Notes under the pieces: generated by a model
Told to the model about the DNA's origin: nothing
The model's input: the letters and a program-made list of their open reading frames with translations, nothing else
Database searches by the model: none
Part shown: positions 40,064 through 51,285 of the stretch, in pieces
Layout of the letters: each line of letters starts with the position of its first letter
How positions within the stretch are numbered: position 1 is the stretch's first letter
Program-made: the position numbers and the translations under genes
Source: Phenylobacterium kunshanense
Lineage (GTDB): Bacteria > Pseudomonadota > Alphaproteobacteria > Caulobacterales > Caulobacteraceae
DNA length: 64,000 nt
Assembly: GCF_003254525.1 (NCBI RefSeq)
Contig: NZ_QFYS01000001.1
Coordinates: 434,001-498,000, forward strand
Direction: 5' to 3'

Positions 40064-40710
40064 ACGACGAAGAAGCCAGGCTGCGGTCGTCCATGGTGGA
40101 GGCCATGCAAGCCCTCGACGCCAGGGGCTTGAACCGGGGAACCTCGGGCAATGTCTCCGTCCGCCTGGACGATGGCATCCTGGTGACCCCGAGCGGCGTC
40201 CCGCCGGCACGGCTCACCCCGGAAAGCATGGTGAAGGTGCTGGCCGGAGGCGTGGTGGCTCCGGAGCAGCTGAAACCGTCCAGCGAGTGGCGCATGCACT
40301 GGCGACTTCTGGAGCGGCGACCGGACGCGGGCGCGGTCGTTCATTGCCACTCGCGGCACGCGACGATCCTGGCCTGCGCGGGGCTGGCGATCCCGCCGGT
40401 GCACTACATGGTCGGCGTCGCCGGGACCGCCAGCGTTCCGCTGGCGCCGTACGCGGTGTTCGGCTCGGAGGCGCTGGCCGATGGCGTGGTCGACGTCCTT
40501 GGCTCGGGACGTGCGGCGCTGATGGCGAACCATGGCCAGGTGACGGTCGCGCCAAGGCTGGCCCAGGCCGTGCTGATCGCCGAGGAGATCGAGGAGCAGG
40601 CGGCCATATATTGGGGAACCCTGGCGGTGGGCGGTCCACGGCTGCTGACCGAGGATCAGATGGCGGACGTGCTCGAGCGGTTCGGCGGCTACGGCCAGAA
40701 GACCCGCTGA
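40060..40710 (+). CDS. Class II aldolase/adducin family protein
   Basis: The protein has 216 residues, resembling L-fuculose-phosphate and related aldolases. Gly-Thr-Ser-Gly-Asn-Val-Ser (phosphate loop, about 28-34) and Val-Thr-Pro-Ser-Gly are present; the catalytic Glu lies in Ser-Ser-Glu-Trp; zinc His residues are in His-Cys-His-Ser-Arg-His (about 91-96) and the third in Ala-Asn-His-Gly-Gln (about 151-155). Coupled to the PfkB kinase. Likely cleaves a ketose or deoxyribulose phosphate to DHAP plus an aldehyde; the exact sugar is unknown. Confidence 0.85.
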   Translation: MNDEEARLRSSMVEAMQALDARGLNRGTSGNVSVRLDDGILVTPSGVPPARLTPESMVKVLAGGVVAPEQLKPSSEWRMHWRLLERRPDAGAVVHCHSRHATILACAGLAIPPVHYMVGVAGTASVPLAPYAVFGSEALADGVVDVLGSGRAALMANHGQVTVAPRLAQAVLIAEEIEEQAAIYWGTLAVGGPRLLTEDQMADVLERFGGYGQKTR

Positions 40711-40824
40711 GCTCCAGCCCGTCGACAATTTCCGATAATCTTCCTTAGGCGATAACCGTTGATGGCGAGCGAGGCCTTGCCGCCCGTGGGCAAAAGCCCC
40801 GCCCTCTACTGACGTGGCCGCCGG

Positions 40825-43011
<2,187 letters not shown>

Positions 43012-43179
43012 TCAGAACGTCCGGGCGATGGCCCAGATGATTGCGGACCAAAGCCCTGCCGAGACCAGCCCACCGATGGCGAGGCCGTAGCCGACCGGCA
43101 GCTTTCGCGGTTCGACGCTGTCGCGCAGCCGAGCCGCCGCCTTCAAAGGCCCGGATCCGGTCGAGATCACGTCGCTCAT
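43012..43179 (-). CDS. Small single-helix membrane protein (55 residues)
   Basis: The ATG at 43179 has a strong GGAGG site 6 bases upstream. A polar, basic N-terminal half (Lys-Ala-Ala-Ala-Arg-Leu-Arg-Asp-Ser) is followed by one hydrophobic helix (about residues 30-52: Gly-Tyr-Gly-Leu-Ala-Ile...Trp-Ala-Ile-Ala) and a short Arg-Thr-Phe end. It is short enough to be missed by many gene callers. The role is unknown; it looks like a membrane-embedded accessory peptide. Confidence 0.65.
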   Translation of the reverse strand: MSDVISTGSGPLKAAARLRDSVEPRKLPVGYGLAIGGLVSAGLWSAIIWAIARTF

Positions 43180-43381
43180 CTGTCGCCTCCCGCAGCGCCA
43201 GACTGAAGCCCCTTGCCCAGATAGCGCGCGGGGCGCGCGTTGAGTTCAACGGCGCGGCGACAGATTTCGCCTATCAGGCGAGTCGCGCCACCAAAATCCG
43301 CCATGGGGCGGCGCGGCTTGTTGCCGCGTGACCCGCGGGCGCCCATGTGTTAAGTTCTTACTGTATTTCACGGAGGCTCGC

Positions 43382-43870
43382 ATGCGTACGATGATCCTCT
43401 CCGCGGCCGCCTGGGCCGCCATCGCCAACGTCGCCGCCGCGGCGCCCGCCGAAGTTCGGGTCGCCGTCGCGCCCGCCCTGCAGGCGACCTTCGAAAAGAC
43501 CTATGGCGTCCGCGAGGCGAACCTGCTGAAGGACGAGCTGCGCAAGTCGGTGGAGCAGTCCCTGGCCGACTCCAGGGCGCTTGACGGCGCCCGGATCGAG
43601 CTCACCCTGGTCGACGTGAAGCCCAACCGGCCCACCTTCAAGCAGCTTGCGGACACCCCCGGGCTGTCGATGCAGAGCTTCGGCGTCGGTGGCGCGGCCC
43701 TCGAAGGCCGGGTGATCACTGCGGACGGCACGGAACGTCCGGTCGCCTACAGCTGGTACGAGAGCGACTTCCGTCAGGCCTATGGCCGCTGGGTGTGGAG
43801 CGACGCCGAGTGGGCGTTCGACCGGTTCGCGCGCAAGCTCGCGCGCGGTGAGACCCTGGCGCGTCGCTGA
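43382..43870 (+). CDS. Secreted protein of unknown function
   Basis: The protein has 162 residues and an ATG with GGAGG upstream. The signal peptide has an Ala-rich core and a predicted Ala-x-Ala cleavage near residue 21. The mature part has a beta-strand/helix alternation beginning Val-Arg-Val-Ala-Val-Ala-Pro, with Val-Ala-Tyr-Ser-Trp-Tyr-Glu-Ser-Asp near 121-129 and a helical end. No cysteines. It may be a periplasmic domain of the small DUF3313-like kind, but I do not recognise it with confidence. 77 bp ahead of mazG. Confidence 0.7.
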   Translation: MRTMILSAAAWAAIANVAAAAPAEVRVAVAPALQATFEKTYGVREANLLKDELRKSVEQSLADSRALDGARIELTLVDVKPNRPTFKQLADTPGLSMQSFGVGGAALEGRVITADGTERPVAYSWYESDFRQAYGRWVWSDAEWAFDRFARKLARGETLARR

Positions 43871-43947
43871 CGTCCTGGCCCGGCTTGCGCCAGGAACCGG
43901 CGCGCGGTCTGATCGGCGCATCATCGCCGCCCGCCGAGTTCAAGACC

Positions 43948-44769
43948 ATGACCCGCCCTGCCCCGCCGGCCGAACAGCGTCCCATCGACCGCCTGCTGGC
44001 GATCATGGCGCGCCTGCGTGATCCGCAGGACGGCTGTCCCTGGGACCTGGAGCAGACCTTCGCCACGATCGCGCCCTATACGGTGGAAGAGGCGTATGAG
44101 GTCGCCGACGCGATCGAACGAGGCGATCTCGGCGACCTGCGCGACGAGCTCGGCGACCTGCTGCTGCAGGTCGTCTTCCATAGCCGCATGGCCGAGGAAG
44201 CCGGGGCTTTCAGCTTCGATGACGTGGCTACCGCGATCAACGACAAGATGATCCGCCGGCACCCGCATGTCTTCGGCCAGGAGACCTACGCGTCGCTCGA
44301 CCATCAGAAGCAGGGCTGGGAGGCCATCAAGGCGGCCGAGAGGATGGAAAAGGCCGGAGCGACGAGCCTGCTCGACGACGTGCCGGTCGGCCTGCCCGGC
44401 CTGACCCGGGCCGTGAAGCTGTCCAAGCGCGCGGCGACCGTCGGCTTCGTGTGGCCCACGGTCGGGGATGTGGTCCACAAGCTGCACGAGGAGGTCGGCG
44501 AAATGCTGGCGGAAGTCGAGGCCGGAGATCTCGACAAGGTCCGCGAGGAGCTGGGCGACGTGCTCTTCGTCGTCGCGAACCTGGCCCGGACCCTGGATAT
44601 CGACCCCGAGGACGCCGTCCGCGCGACCAACGCCAAGTTCGTGCGCCGCTTTCGGTTCGTGGAAGCCGAGCTCGCCGCCCGGGGCAAGACCCCGGACCAA
44701 TCCGATCTCGCGGAAATGGACGCGCTCTGGGACAAGGCGAAGAAGGTCGAGAAGGCCGGTAAACGCTGA
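43948..44769 (+). CDS. mazG: Nucleoside triphosphate pyrophosphohydrolase MazG
   Basis: The protein has 273 residues with two MazG domains. The first has Cys-Pro-Trp-Asp and Glu-Glu-Ala-Tyr-Glu, then Asp-Glu-Leu-Gly-Asp-Leu-Leu (ExxE-ExxD metal motifs, about 52-73). The second has Glu-Glu-Val-Gly-Glu and Glu-Glu-Leu-Gly-Asp-Val-Leu. MazG hydrolyses NTPs to NMP and PPi and cleans nucleotide pools. The ATG at 43948 was chosen over an upstream TTG. Coupled to a methyltransferase gene by TGATG; a neighbour of hfq/hflX in alphaproteobacteria. Confidence 0.95.
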   Translation: MTRPAPPAEQRPIDRLLAIMARLRDPQDGCPWDLEQTFATIAPYTVEEAYEVADAIERGDLGDLRDELGDLLLQVVFHSRMAEEAGAFSFDDVATAINDKMIRRHPHVFGQETYASLDHQKQGWEAIKAAERMEKAGATSLLDDVPVGLPGLTRAVKLSKRAATVGFVWPTVGDVVHKLHEEVGEMLAEVEAGDLDKVREELGDVLFVVANLARTLDIDPEDAVRATNAKFVRRFRFVEAELAARGKTPDQSDLAEMDALWDKAKKVEKAGKR

Positions 44770-45356
44770 TGTCGCTCGCGCCGGAACATGGGGTCGCGAC
44801 GAAGCTCAATCTGGGCTGCGGCTTCGACAAGCGTGAGGGTTGGCTCAACGTCGACAATTTCGCGGCGTGCGAGCCTGACCGGCTCCTGGACCTCGAGACG
44901 ACGCCTTGGGACCTGCCCAGCGACGCCTTCGAACACGTGCTGCTCAAGCATGTTCTGGAGCACGTCGGGGCCGCCTTCCCGGTCTTCGCCAGCGTGATGC
45001 AGGAGCTCTATCGGGTGACGGCTCCCGGCGGGATCGTGGAGATCCACGTGCCCCACATCCGCCACGACAGCTACTGGACCGATCCCACCCACGTCCGGCC
45101 CTTCACGCTGGAAACGTTCCAGATGTTCTCCAAGCGAGCCAACCGCGACTGGGCCCAATCGAAGGCGAACGTCAGTCTCATCGCCCTCATGATCGACGTC
45201 GACTTCGAGCTGGAGCACGCCGAGCAGACCTATGAGGCCGAATGGAGCCGCAAGCTTCGCGCGGGCGAGGTGAGCCCGGCGGAGCTCTATGAGATCTCGC
45301 GCAGCCGCTGGAACGTGGCGCGAGAGATCCAGGTCAGACTTCGCGCCGTGAAGTAG
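44769..45356 (+). CDS. Class I SAM-dependent methyltransferase
   Basis: The protein has 195 residues. Motif I reads Leu-Asn-Leu-Gly-Cys-Gly-Phe-Asp (about 13-20), then Leu-Asn-Val-Asp, a Leu-Lys-His-Val-Leu-Glu-His-Val motif (about 59-66), and Pro-Gly-Gly near 84, typical of small-molecule methyltransferases (Methyltransf_11-like). The C-terminal half has Pro-His-Ile-Arg-His-Asp-Ser and Asp-Pro-Thr-His-Val-Arg-Pro-Phe, often seen in sugar or lipid methyltransferases. Coupled to mazG; the substrate is unknown. Confidence 0.8.
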   Translation: MSLAPEHGVATKLNLGCGFDKREGWLNVDNFAACEPDRLLDLETTPWDLPSDAFEHVLLKHVLEHVGAAFPVFASVMQELYRVTAPGGIVEIHVPHIRHDSYWTDPTHVRPFTLETFQMFSKRANRDWAQSKANVSLIALMIDVDFELEHAEQTYEAEWSRKLRAGEVSPAELYEISRSRWNVAREIQVRLRAVK

Positions 45357-45363
45357 CCCCGCC

Positions 45364-46155
45364 TCAGTCGGGCTCGAGACCCGCCGGCGAGAGCCCCAGC
45401 GCCTCGACGACACGGCCGACGTAGCTGGCGCCGACATCGACGACGGCCCCATCCTCCATGTGCAACCGCATCACGCCGCGGCCAGCCCGTTCGACGCGCG
45501 CCACGCAACTGATCCGCACGAAGGCGCCCCGGTGGACCCGCAGGATCTGCCGCGGGTTCAACTGTCGTTCGAGTTCCCGCATCGTCGTGCGCAGGATGTG
45601 CGTCTTCAGCGACGTGTGGATCAGCGCATAGTCCTTGTCGGCCTCGATGCGCCGGATGTCGGCGACCGGGACGCGCACACGGCCGTTGCGCTGGCGGACC
45701 CAGAAGGCGCTCGGGAATTCCTCGGCGGGCTCCTGCGCCCGCTCCACTTCGGCGAGCCGCTGTTCCAGCGCGACCAGCCGCTGGTGCGCCCGGCTCGCCT
45801 CCCGCCGGCGCCGCGCCCGGCTCATCGCTTCGGCCAGGCGATCGTGGCGCACCGGCTTCAACAGGTAGTCGGCCGCATCCAGGTCGAAGGCGTCGGCGGC
45901 GAAGTCCGAAAAGGCGGTGACGAAGACCACATCCGGCCCGGCCCCGGTCGACAGCACACGGGCGACGTCGAGCCCGGTGCGACCAGGCATCTGGATGTCG
46001 AGGAATACGAGGTCGGGCTTCAGCGACGCGACCTTGGCCAGGGCCTCATCGCCATCGCCGGCTGATCCCACGACCTCGGCGTCGGGCAGGCCTCGCAGGC
46101 CCTGGATCACCCAGTCGACCGCGAGGGGCTCGTCGTCGACAACAAGAACCCGCAT
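45364..46155 (-). CDS. LytTR-family response regulator
   Basis: The protein has 263 residues. The receiver domain (about 1-120) has Asp-Asp-Glu at 7-9, the phospho-acceptor in Phe-Leu-Asp-Ile-Gln-Met-Pro near residue 55, and a Lys in Leu-Lys-Pro-Val-Arg. A coiled linker (about 135-155) leads to a LytTR DNA-binding domain (about 160-255, Asp-Ile-Arg-Arg-Ile-Glu-Ala-Asp-Lys-Asp-Tyr and Val-His-Arg-Gly-Ala-Phe-Val). It pairs with the sensor kinase whose stop immediately follows its start region. Targets are unknown. Confidence 0.93.
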   Translation of the reverse strand: MRVLVVDDEPLAVDWVIQGLRGLPDAEVVGSAGDGDEALAKVASLKPDLVFLDIQMPGRTGLDVARVLSTGAGPDVVFVTAFSDFAADAFDLDAADYLLKPVRHDRLAEAMSRARRRREASRAHQRLVALEQRLAEVERAQEPAEEFPSAFWVRQRNGRVRVPVADIRRIEADKDYALIHTSLKTHILRTTMRELERQLNPRQILRVHRGAFVRISCVARVERAGRGVMRLHMEDGAVVDVGASYVGRVVEALGLSPAGLEPD

Positions 46156-47235
46156 CTAGACAGCTCCGGAGAACGCGAGCGGCAGGGTCACCTCCGCGCT
46201 GAAGCCCGTGGGCGACCCATAGACCGACAGCCGTCCCTTATCGCCGTAGAGCGTCGTCAGGCGCGCGGCGACGTTGCCCAGGCCGACCCCGAGGCCGGCG
46301 CGCGCGCCGCCCTCTCCGCTCCCGTCATCCGAAACCTCAAGATGAAGACGCCCGCTGTCGGCTTTCGCGGAGACGCGGATCGTCACCGGCCGCTTGCTGG
46401 GCGCTACGGCATGCTTGATCGCGTTCTCCGCCAGCGGCTGCAGCAGCAGATGGGGCGTGCGCGCCTCGCTGAGCCGCGGGGGCAGCTCCATGACCACGTT
46501 GAGGCGATCGCCAAAGCGGGCGGCTTCGATATCGAGATAGGCGCCCAGCAGATCGAATTCCTCCTCGAGGGTCACCATGGCGTTCGGTTCGTTGGAGAGG
46601 GTGGCGCGGAAGAACTCGGCCAGGCGCGCCACCACGGTCTCTGCGTCGCGGTTTCGACCCGCCCCGACCAGCGACATGACCGCGTTCAAACTGTTGAAGA
46701 GGAAGTGCGGATTGATCTGGAACCGCAGCGCCGCCAGCTGTGCTTCCTGGGCCGCCGCCAGGGCCCGCGCCAGCCGCTGCTCGCGTTCCGCGACCGCCCG
46801 CAGGGAAAAACCCATGCCGAGCGCGGCCGCGTAGGTCACGTGGGTCGGTGTGAGATAGAGCAGATTGTTCAGGAACATGACCCCCTCGCCGCTCACCAGG
46901 GCGTTGGGTCCCGTCTTGTAGCTTTCGCCGAGGTAGAGCTGGGCCACGATCAGGTCGACCCACGCGTGGAGGCCGGCCAGTCCGGCGAGCACGGCGAGGC
47001 TCGTCAGCCCCCGCAAGGCCAGCGACCGTTGGTGCGTGGCCAGAATCTGGAGGTAGAACAGCACCGAGAAGGCCGCCCCGAGGAGGGAGCTGCCACCCAG
47101 ATAGACGACGTTCCGCGGACCATAGTTTCCCGCGGCAACGCCCGGCGCGACATAGCCGATGAACGCTACGAACCAGAGCAGGCCGGCAAATCCCACGGCC
47201 AGTCCGGTGGCGCTGCGACCGAGGTCGATCTTCAA
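46156..47235 (-). CDS. LytS/YehU-type sensor histidine kinase
   Basis: The protein has 359 residues. About five N-terminal hydrophobic helices (residues 10-150) are followed by the His_kinase domain with the H-box Phe-Gln-Ile-Asn-Pro-His-Phe-Leu-Phe-Asn-Ser-Leu-Asn (about 193-205), then an N-box (Leu-Ala-Glu-Asn-Ala-Ile-Lys-His) and a Gly-Leu-Gly-Asn ATP lid. The start is a TTG with GAGGGG upstream. It ends directly before the response regulator start, so the pair is one operon. The signal is unknown. Confidence 0.9.
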   Translation of the reverse strand: MKIDLGRSATGLAVGFAGLLWFVAFIGYVAPGVAAGNYGPRNVVYLGGSSLLGAAFSVLFYLQILATHQRSLALRGLTSLAVLAGLAGLHAWVDLIVAQLYLGESYKTGPNALVSGEGVMFLNNLLYLTPTHVTYAAALGMGFSLRAVAEREQRLARALAAAQEAQLAALRFQINPHFLFNSLNAVMSLVGAGRNRDAETVVARLAEFFRATLSNEPNAMVTLEEEFDLLGAYLDIEAARFGDRLNVVMELPPRLSEARTPHLLLQPLAENAIKHAVAPSKRPVTIRVSAKADSGRLHLEVSDDGSGEGGARAGLGVGLGNVAARLTTLYGDKGRLSVYGSPTGFSAEVTLPLAFSGAV

Positions 47236-47354
47236 TCCGTGTTCCCCTCGCCGGCTCCGTCCGACGTACCCTGCGTGTGCGGCCCATCGCGCGCCCCCGC
47301 CAAGACGCGTGCGACGAACGGCGACGCCACCGCGACGAGTTCGTCAGCGACCGC

Positions 47355-48674
47355 TTATCGCGCGCCGACGACCGCCTGCGGAAAAAGCTGTTCGAACTGG
47401 CCCAGCGCCTGGGCGGTCAGGCTCACCGACATCCGCACGCCGCCGTCCTCGGTCTCGTCTCGCTCGATCACGCGGCCGTGCTGGTACAGCCAGGCCACGG
47501 CCGCGCCCTCGCCGGCAGGCGTCGTCACGTCGATCGGCGGCGCTTCATCCACGAGCCCGCAGACCGCGGCCAGAAGCGCCTCACAACCCTCGCCCGTCAC
47601 GGCCGAGACGACCACGGCTGGAGGGTTCGCCTTGCCGGCGTCCCGGACCAGGTCTTCCCGTTCCTCGTCGGGCAGGAGGTCGGCCTTGTTCCACACCTCC
47701 AGGATCCGGCGCTCGTCCATGTCGATGCCGAGCCGCCCCAGGACCGCCCGCACATCCTGCGCCTGGGCCTGGCTCTCCTCGCTGGCGATGTCGCGCACGT
47801 GCAGGACCACGTCGGCCTCTCGCACCTCCTCCAGGGTGGCGCGGAAAGCCTCGACCAGCTCGTGCGGCAGGTCGGAGATGAATCCCACGGTGTCGGACAG
47901 TATCGCCGGACGACCATCCGGCAGCTTCAGCGACCTAAGCGTGGGATCGAGGGTGGCGAAGAGCATGTCCTCGGCCAGCACCTCGGCGCGGGTCAGGCGA
48001 TTGAACAGCGTCGACTTGCCGGCATTGGTGTAGCCCACCAGCGCCACGCTCGGGAACGGAACGCGGCGGCGGGCCGACCGCTGGAGCGTTCGCGTCCGGC
48101 GGACTTCCTCGAGTTCGCGCTTCAGCTTGCCGATCTTGTCGGCGATCAGGCGTCGGTCGGTCTCGATCTGGGTTTCGCCCGGGCCGCCCATGACCCCGAA
48201 TCCACCACGCTGCCGCTCAAGGTGCGTCCAGGTCCGCACGAGGCGCGAACGCTCGTAGCTCAGGCGGGCCAGTTCCACCTGCAGCCGCCCCTCTCGCGTG
48301 CGGGCCCGCCGGGCGAAGATCTCCAGGATCAGCCCGGTCCGGTCGATGACCTTGGCCTTCCAGGCCTTCTCCAGGTTCCGCTGCTGCACCGGAGTCAGCG
48401 CGTCGTCGACGACGACGACGTCCAACTCCTCGACCTCCACCAGGGTGGCGATCTCCTGCACCTTGCCCGCGCCGAACAGGGTGGCGGGGGTCAGCTTCCG
48501 CAGCGTGACGATCATCGCCTCGCGGACCTCGAGATCGAGGGCCAGCGCCAGCCCGGCGGCCTCCTCGAGACGCGCCTCAGGGTGGCGCGCGGTCCCGCGC
48601 CCCTCCCGGTCGGGATGGATGACAAGAGCGCCCTGGACGGGCGCCTCCCGGTCTACGAACTTCGAAGAGCTCAA
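47355..48674 (-). CDS. hflX: GTPase HflX
   Basis: The protein has 439 residues. An HflX N-terminal domain is followed by a coiled region with [10 protein letters not shown] (about 169-178) and the GTPase: G1 [14 protein letters not shown] as G3, and Asn-Lys-Ala-Asp as G4. HflX splits and rescues stalled 70S ribosomes, especially in heat stress. The start is TTG at 48674, overlapping the hfq stop (TTGA), which implies coupling with hfq. Confidence 0.93.
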   Translation of the reverse strand: MSSSKFVDREAPVQGALVIHPDREGRGTARHPEARLEEAAGLALALDLEVREAMIVTLRKLTPATLFGAGKVQEIATLVEVEELDVVVVDDALTPVQQRNLEKAWKAKVIDRTGLILEIFARRARTREGRLQVELARLSYERSRLVRTWTHLERQRGGFGVMGGPGETQIETDRRLIADKIGKLKRELEEVRRTRTLQRSARRRVPFPSVALVGYTNAGKSTLFNRLTRAEVLAEDMLFATLDPTLRSLKLPDGRPAILSDTVGFISDLPHELVEAFRATLEEVREADVVLHVRDIASEESQAQAQDVRAVLGRLGIDMDERRILEVWNKADLLPDEEREDLVRDAGKANPPAVVVSAVTGEGCEALLAAVCGLVDEAPPIDVTTPAGEGAAVAWLYQHGRVIERDETEDGGVRMSVSLTAQALGQFEQLFPQAVVGAR

Positions 48675-48916
48675 TCGGCCTCGTCGTCGGCCGGCTCATA
48701 GAGCTGCACGGGCTGAGCCGGCATGATGGTGGAGATGGCGTGCTTATACACGAGTTGCGACTGGCCGTCCCGGCGCAGCAGCACACAGAAGTTGTCGAAC
48801 CAGCTCACCACGCCCTGCAGCTTGACCCCGTTCACCAGGAAGATGGTGAGCGGCGTCTTCGACTTCCGCACGCTGTTGAGGAAGGTGTCCTGCAGGTTCT
48901 GTTTCTTGTCGCTCAC
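48671..48916 (-). CDS. hfq: RNA chaperone Hfq
   Basis: The protein has 81 residues with a GTG start. Sm1 and Sm2 motifs are intact: Gln-Asp-Thr-Phe-Leu-Asn (about 8-13), Val-Asn-Gly-Val-Lys-Leu-Gln-Gly near 27-34, and Tyr-Lys-His-Ala-Ile-Ser-Thr-Ile near 55-62 (the Tyr-Lys-His proximal-face motif). Hexameric Hfq pairs small RNAs with mRNAs. The GTG at 48916 matches the family N-terminus Ser-Asp-Lys; the open frame upstream is not conserved. The acidic tail is short, as in alphaproteobacteria. Confidence 0.97.
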   Translation of the reverse strand: MSDKKQNLQDTFLNSVRKSKTPLTIFLVNGVKLQGVVSWFDNFCVLLRRDGQSQLVYKHAISTIMPAQPVQLYEPADDEAD

Positions 48917-49016
48917 GGCTTTCCGCCTTTTCGTTTTGATCGGGCGGCTATCCGCCCACACACAGGAGTCACGCTATGCCGCAATTCGCGGCGGTTGCAA
49001 TCGCGGGAGACGTGGA

Positions 49017-49880
49017 TCAGATCGCCGTCGCCTTCGCGCGCTCGATATAGAGGCGACGAAGCCTCATGGCCACCGGCCCCGGCGCGCCGTCGCCCACTGG
49101 CTTTCCGTCCACCGACACCACGGGCAGCACGAGGCTCCCCGCCCCGGTGATGAAGGCCTCCTTCGCCTTCAAGGCCTCGTCGGGTGTGAAGGGGCGCTCC
49201 TCGACCTTCAGGCCGGCTTCGCGCGCCACATCGAGGAGGGACAGGCGCGTGACGCCACGCAGGATGTTGGCGTTCGTGTCGCGGGTCCGCAGCGTGCCGT
49301 CCTGGTCCACGATCCAGGCGTTGGATGACGCGCCTTCGGTCACCAATCCCAGGTCGTCAATGAACCACGCCTCGACCGCGCCAGCCTCGCGCGCCTTCTG
49401 CTTGGCCAGGGCGTTGGGCAGCAGGCCCACCGTCTTGATGTCGCACCGGCCCCAGCGGTTCTCCGGCGTCGTCACCACCCCGACGCCCTTGGCGGCGCGG
49501 GCCTCGGTGGCCGCGCGGTCCACCCGGCTGACGGTGATGACCACCGACGGTGCGACCGGCGTGGTCGGGAAGGCGTGGTCCCGCGTCGCGACGCCACGGC
49601 TGACCTGGAGATACACGAGGCCTTCGCGGACCCGGTTCCGGCGCACCGCTTCCTTGAGCACCAGGGTCAGAGCCCTGCGGCTCATCGGCATGGAGATGCG
49701 CAGTTCCGCCAGGCTCCGTTCGAGGCGGGCGAAGTGCCCCTCGGGGTCAGCCAGCAGGCCGTCGAACAGCGCCCACACCTCGTAGACCGCGTCGGCAAGC
49801 TGATAGCCGCGGTCCTCGATGTGGACCATGGCGTCGCGCTTCGGCACGAAGCGGCCGTTCACATAGGCGATGCGCCCCAC
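49017..49880 (-). CDS. dat: D-amino-acid transaminase (class IV PLP aminotransferase)
   Basis: The protein has 287 residues and a GTG start. Fold type IV landmarks: Tyr-Gln-Leu-Ala-Asp-Ala-Val-Tyr-Glu-Val near 26-35, Arg98-type segment Tyr-Leu-Gln-Val-Ser-Arg-Gly-Val, the PLP lysine in Cys-Asp-Ile-Lys-Thr-Val-Gly-Leu-Leu-Pro-Asn (Lys near 147), Glu in Val-Thr-Glu-Gly-Ala-Ser-Ser-Asn, and a C-terminal Gly-Ala-Gly-Ser-Leu-Val. It interconverts D-Ala/2-oxoglutarate with pyruvate/D-Glu, linking to peptidoglycan precursors. It lies between ntrX and hfq, the usual alphaproteobacterial place. Confidence 0.9.
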   Translation of the reverse strand: MGRIAYVNGRFVPKRDAMVHIEDRGYQLADAVYEVWALFDGLLADPEGHFARLERSLAELRISMPMSRRALTLVLKEAVRRNRVREGLVYLQVSRGVATRDHAFPTTPVAPSVVITVSRVDRAATEARAAKGVGVVTTPENRWGRCDIKTVGLLPNALAKQKAREAGAVEAWFIDDLGLVTEGASSNAWIVDQDGTLRTRDTNANILRGVTRLSLLDVAREAGLKVEERPFTPDEALKAKEAFITGAGSLVLPVVSVDGKPVGDGAPGPVAMRLRRLYIERAKATAI

Positions 49881-49882
49881 GC

Positions 49883-51271
49883 TCAGACCTCCTCGGCTTC
49901 CAGGGACCGGGCGCCCGATAGGCCCAGCGACTTCAGCTTACGGTGAAGCGCCGATCGCTCCATGCCGATGAAGGCCGCTGTACGCGAAATATTTCCCGAA
50001 AAGCGAAGCATCTGGGCATTCAGGTATTCGCGCTCGAACACCTCGCGAGCCTCGCGCAGCGGAAGGGCGATGATCCGCTCGGCCCCCAGGGACGTGGACG
50101 GCTCGTTCACGCTCGCCTCGGGGGGCAGCATGTCCGCGGTGATCGGCTCCGAAGGCGAACCGGAGGCCAGGATCAGCATCCGCTCCACGTTGTTGCGGAG
50201 TTGCCGCAGGTTGCCGGGCCAGGCGCGAACCTGGAGCATCGCCAGCGCATCGTCCGACAGGCGCCGACGAGACAGGCCCGACGCCTCGCAGATGCGGACG
50301 ATGAAGTCCTCGATCAGCTCCGGAATGTCCTCTCGCCGCTCGGACAGACCGGGGACGTTGACCGGAACCACGTTGAGGCGGTGGAACAGGTCTTCCCGGA
50401 ACCGCCCCGCGGAAATCTCCTCCCGCAGGTCCCGCGAGGTCGACGAGATCACGCGCACGTCCACCTGTACGTCGGCGTCGCCCCCCACGCGGCGGAAGCA
50501 CTGTTCCACCAGCACGCGGAGGATGCGTCCCTGGGTCTCGCGAGGCATGTCGGCCACTTCGTCGAGATACAGCGTCCCACCGTGGGCCTGCTCGAACACG
50601 CCGATCTTGGCGGGCCGGCCGCCCGCTCCCTCCTCGCCGAACAGTTCCACGTCCATCCGCTCCGGCGTCATGCCGGCCGCGCTGATCGGTACGAACTCGT
50701 TGCGGGAACGGTGGCTGGAGGTGTGGATAAGACGCGCCACCGTCTCCTTGCCCGCGCCGGGCGGACCAGAAATCAGCACACGGCTGTTCGCGCCGGCCAG
50801 CTTGGCGATCATCTGTCGGAGCTGTTGCGCCGCCATCGACTTGCCCAGCAGCCCCTCGGGCTGGATCGTCTGGGCGCGCAGCCGCCGGTTCTCGCGACGA
50901 AGGGTGCTGGTCTCCAGCGCCCGCTCCACCACCATCAGCAGGCGGTCGGACTTGAACGGCTTCTCCAGGAACTCATAGGCGCCGCGCTTGATCGCGCTGA
51001 CGGCGGTCTCGATGTTGCCGTGACCGCTGATCATGACGACCGGCAGGTCGGGGTCGAGTGTCTTGACGAGGTCGAGGAGTTCCAGGCCGTCCATGCCGCC
51101 CCCGGACATCCAGATGTCCAGGATGAGCAGCGCCGGCTTGCGCGCCCGCACCGCCTGCAACGCGCTTTCGGAATCGTTCGCCGTGCGAACGTCGTAGCCC
51201 TCGTCGGTCAGGATCCCCGCGACCAGTTCGCGGATATCCGCCTCGTCGTCGACCACCAGAACGTCAGCCGC
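49883..51271 (-). CDS. ntrX: Nitrogen response regulator NtrX
   Basis: The protein has 462 residues: receiver (Asp-Asp-Glu at 8-10; acceptor Asp in Leu-Asp-Ile-Trp-Met), AAA+ domain (Gly-Pro-Pro-Gly-Ala-Gly-Lys-Glu, Walker B Leu-Tyr-Leu-Asp-Glu-Val-Ala-Asp) and a Fis-type C-terminal helix-turn-helix (Arg-Thr-Ala-Ala-Phe-Ile-Gly-Met-Glu-Arg-Ser-Ala-Leu-His). The sigma-54 contact loop GAFTGA, expected after Glu-Leu-Phe-Gly (about 205), is replaced by Glu-Glu-Gly-Ala-Gly-Gly-Arg-Pro, so classic sigma-54 activation is unlikely. ATG 51271 gives the normal N-terminus. It overlaps nothing; ntrY ends 14 bases upstream. Confidence 0.93.
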   Translation of the reverse strand, partial: AADVLVVDDEADIRELVAGILTDEGYDVRTANDSESALQAVRARKPALLILDIWMSGGGMDGLELLDLVKTLDPDLPVVMISGHGNIETAVSAIKRGAYEFLEKPFKSDRLLMVVERALETSTLRRENRRLRAQTIQPEGLLGKSMAAQQLRQMIAKLAGANSRVLISGPPGAGKETVARLIHTSSHRSRNEFVPISAAGMTPERMDVELFGEEGAGGRPAKIGVFEQAHGGTLYLDEVADMPRETQGRILRVLVEQCFRRVGGDADVQVDVRVISSTSRDLREEISAGRFREDLFHRLNVVPVNVPGLSERREDIPELIEDFIVRICEASGLSRRRLSDDALAMLQVRAWPGNLRQLRNNVERMLILASGSPSEPITADMLPPEASVNEPSTSLGAERIIALPLREAREVFEREYLNAQMLRFSGNISRTAAFIGMERSALHRKLKSLGLSGARSLEAEEV

Positions 51272-51285
51272 CATCGTACACCTCG

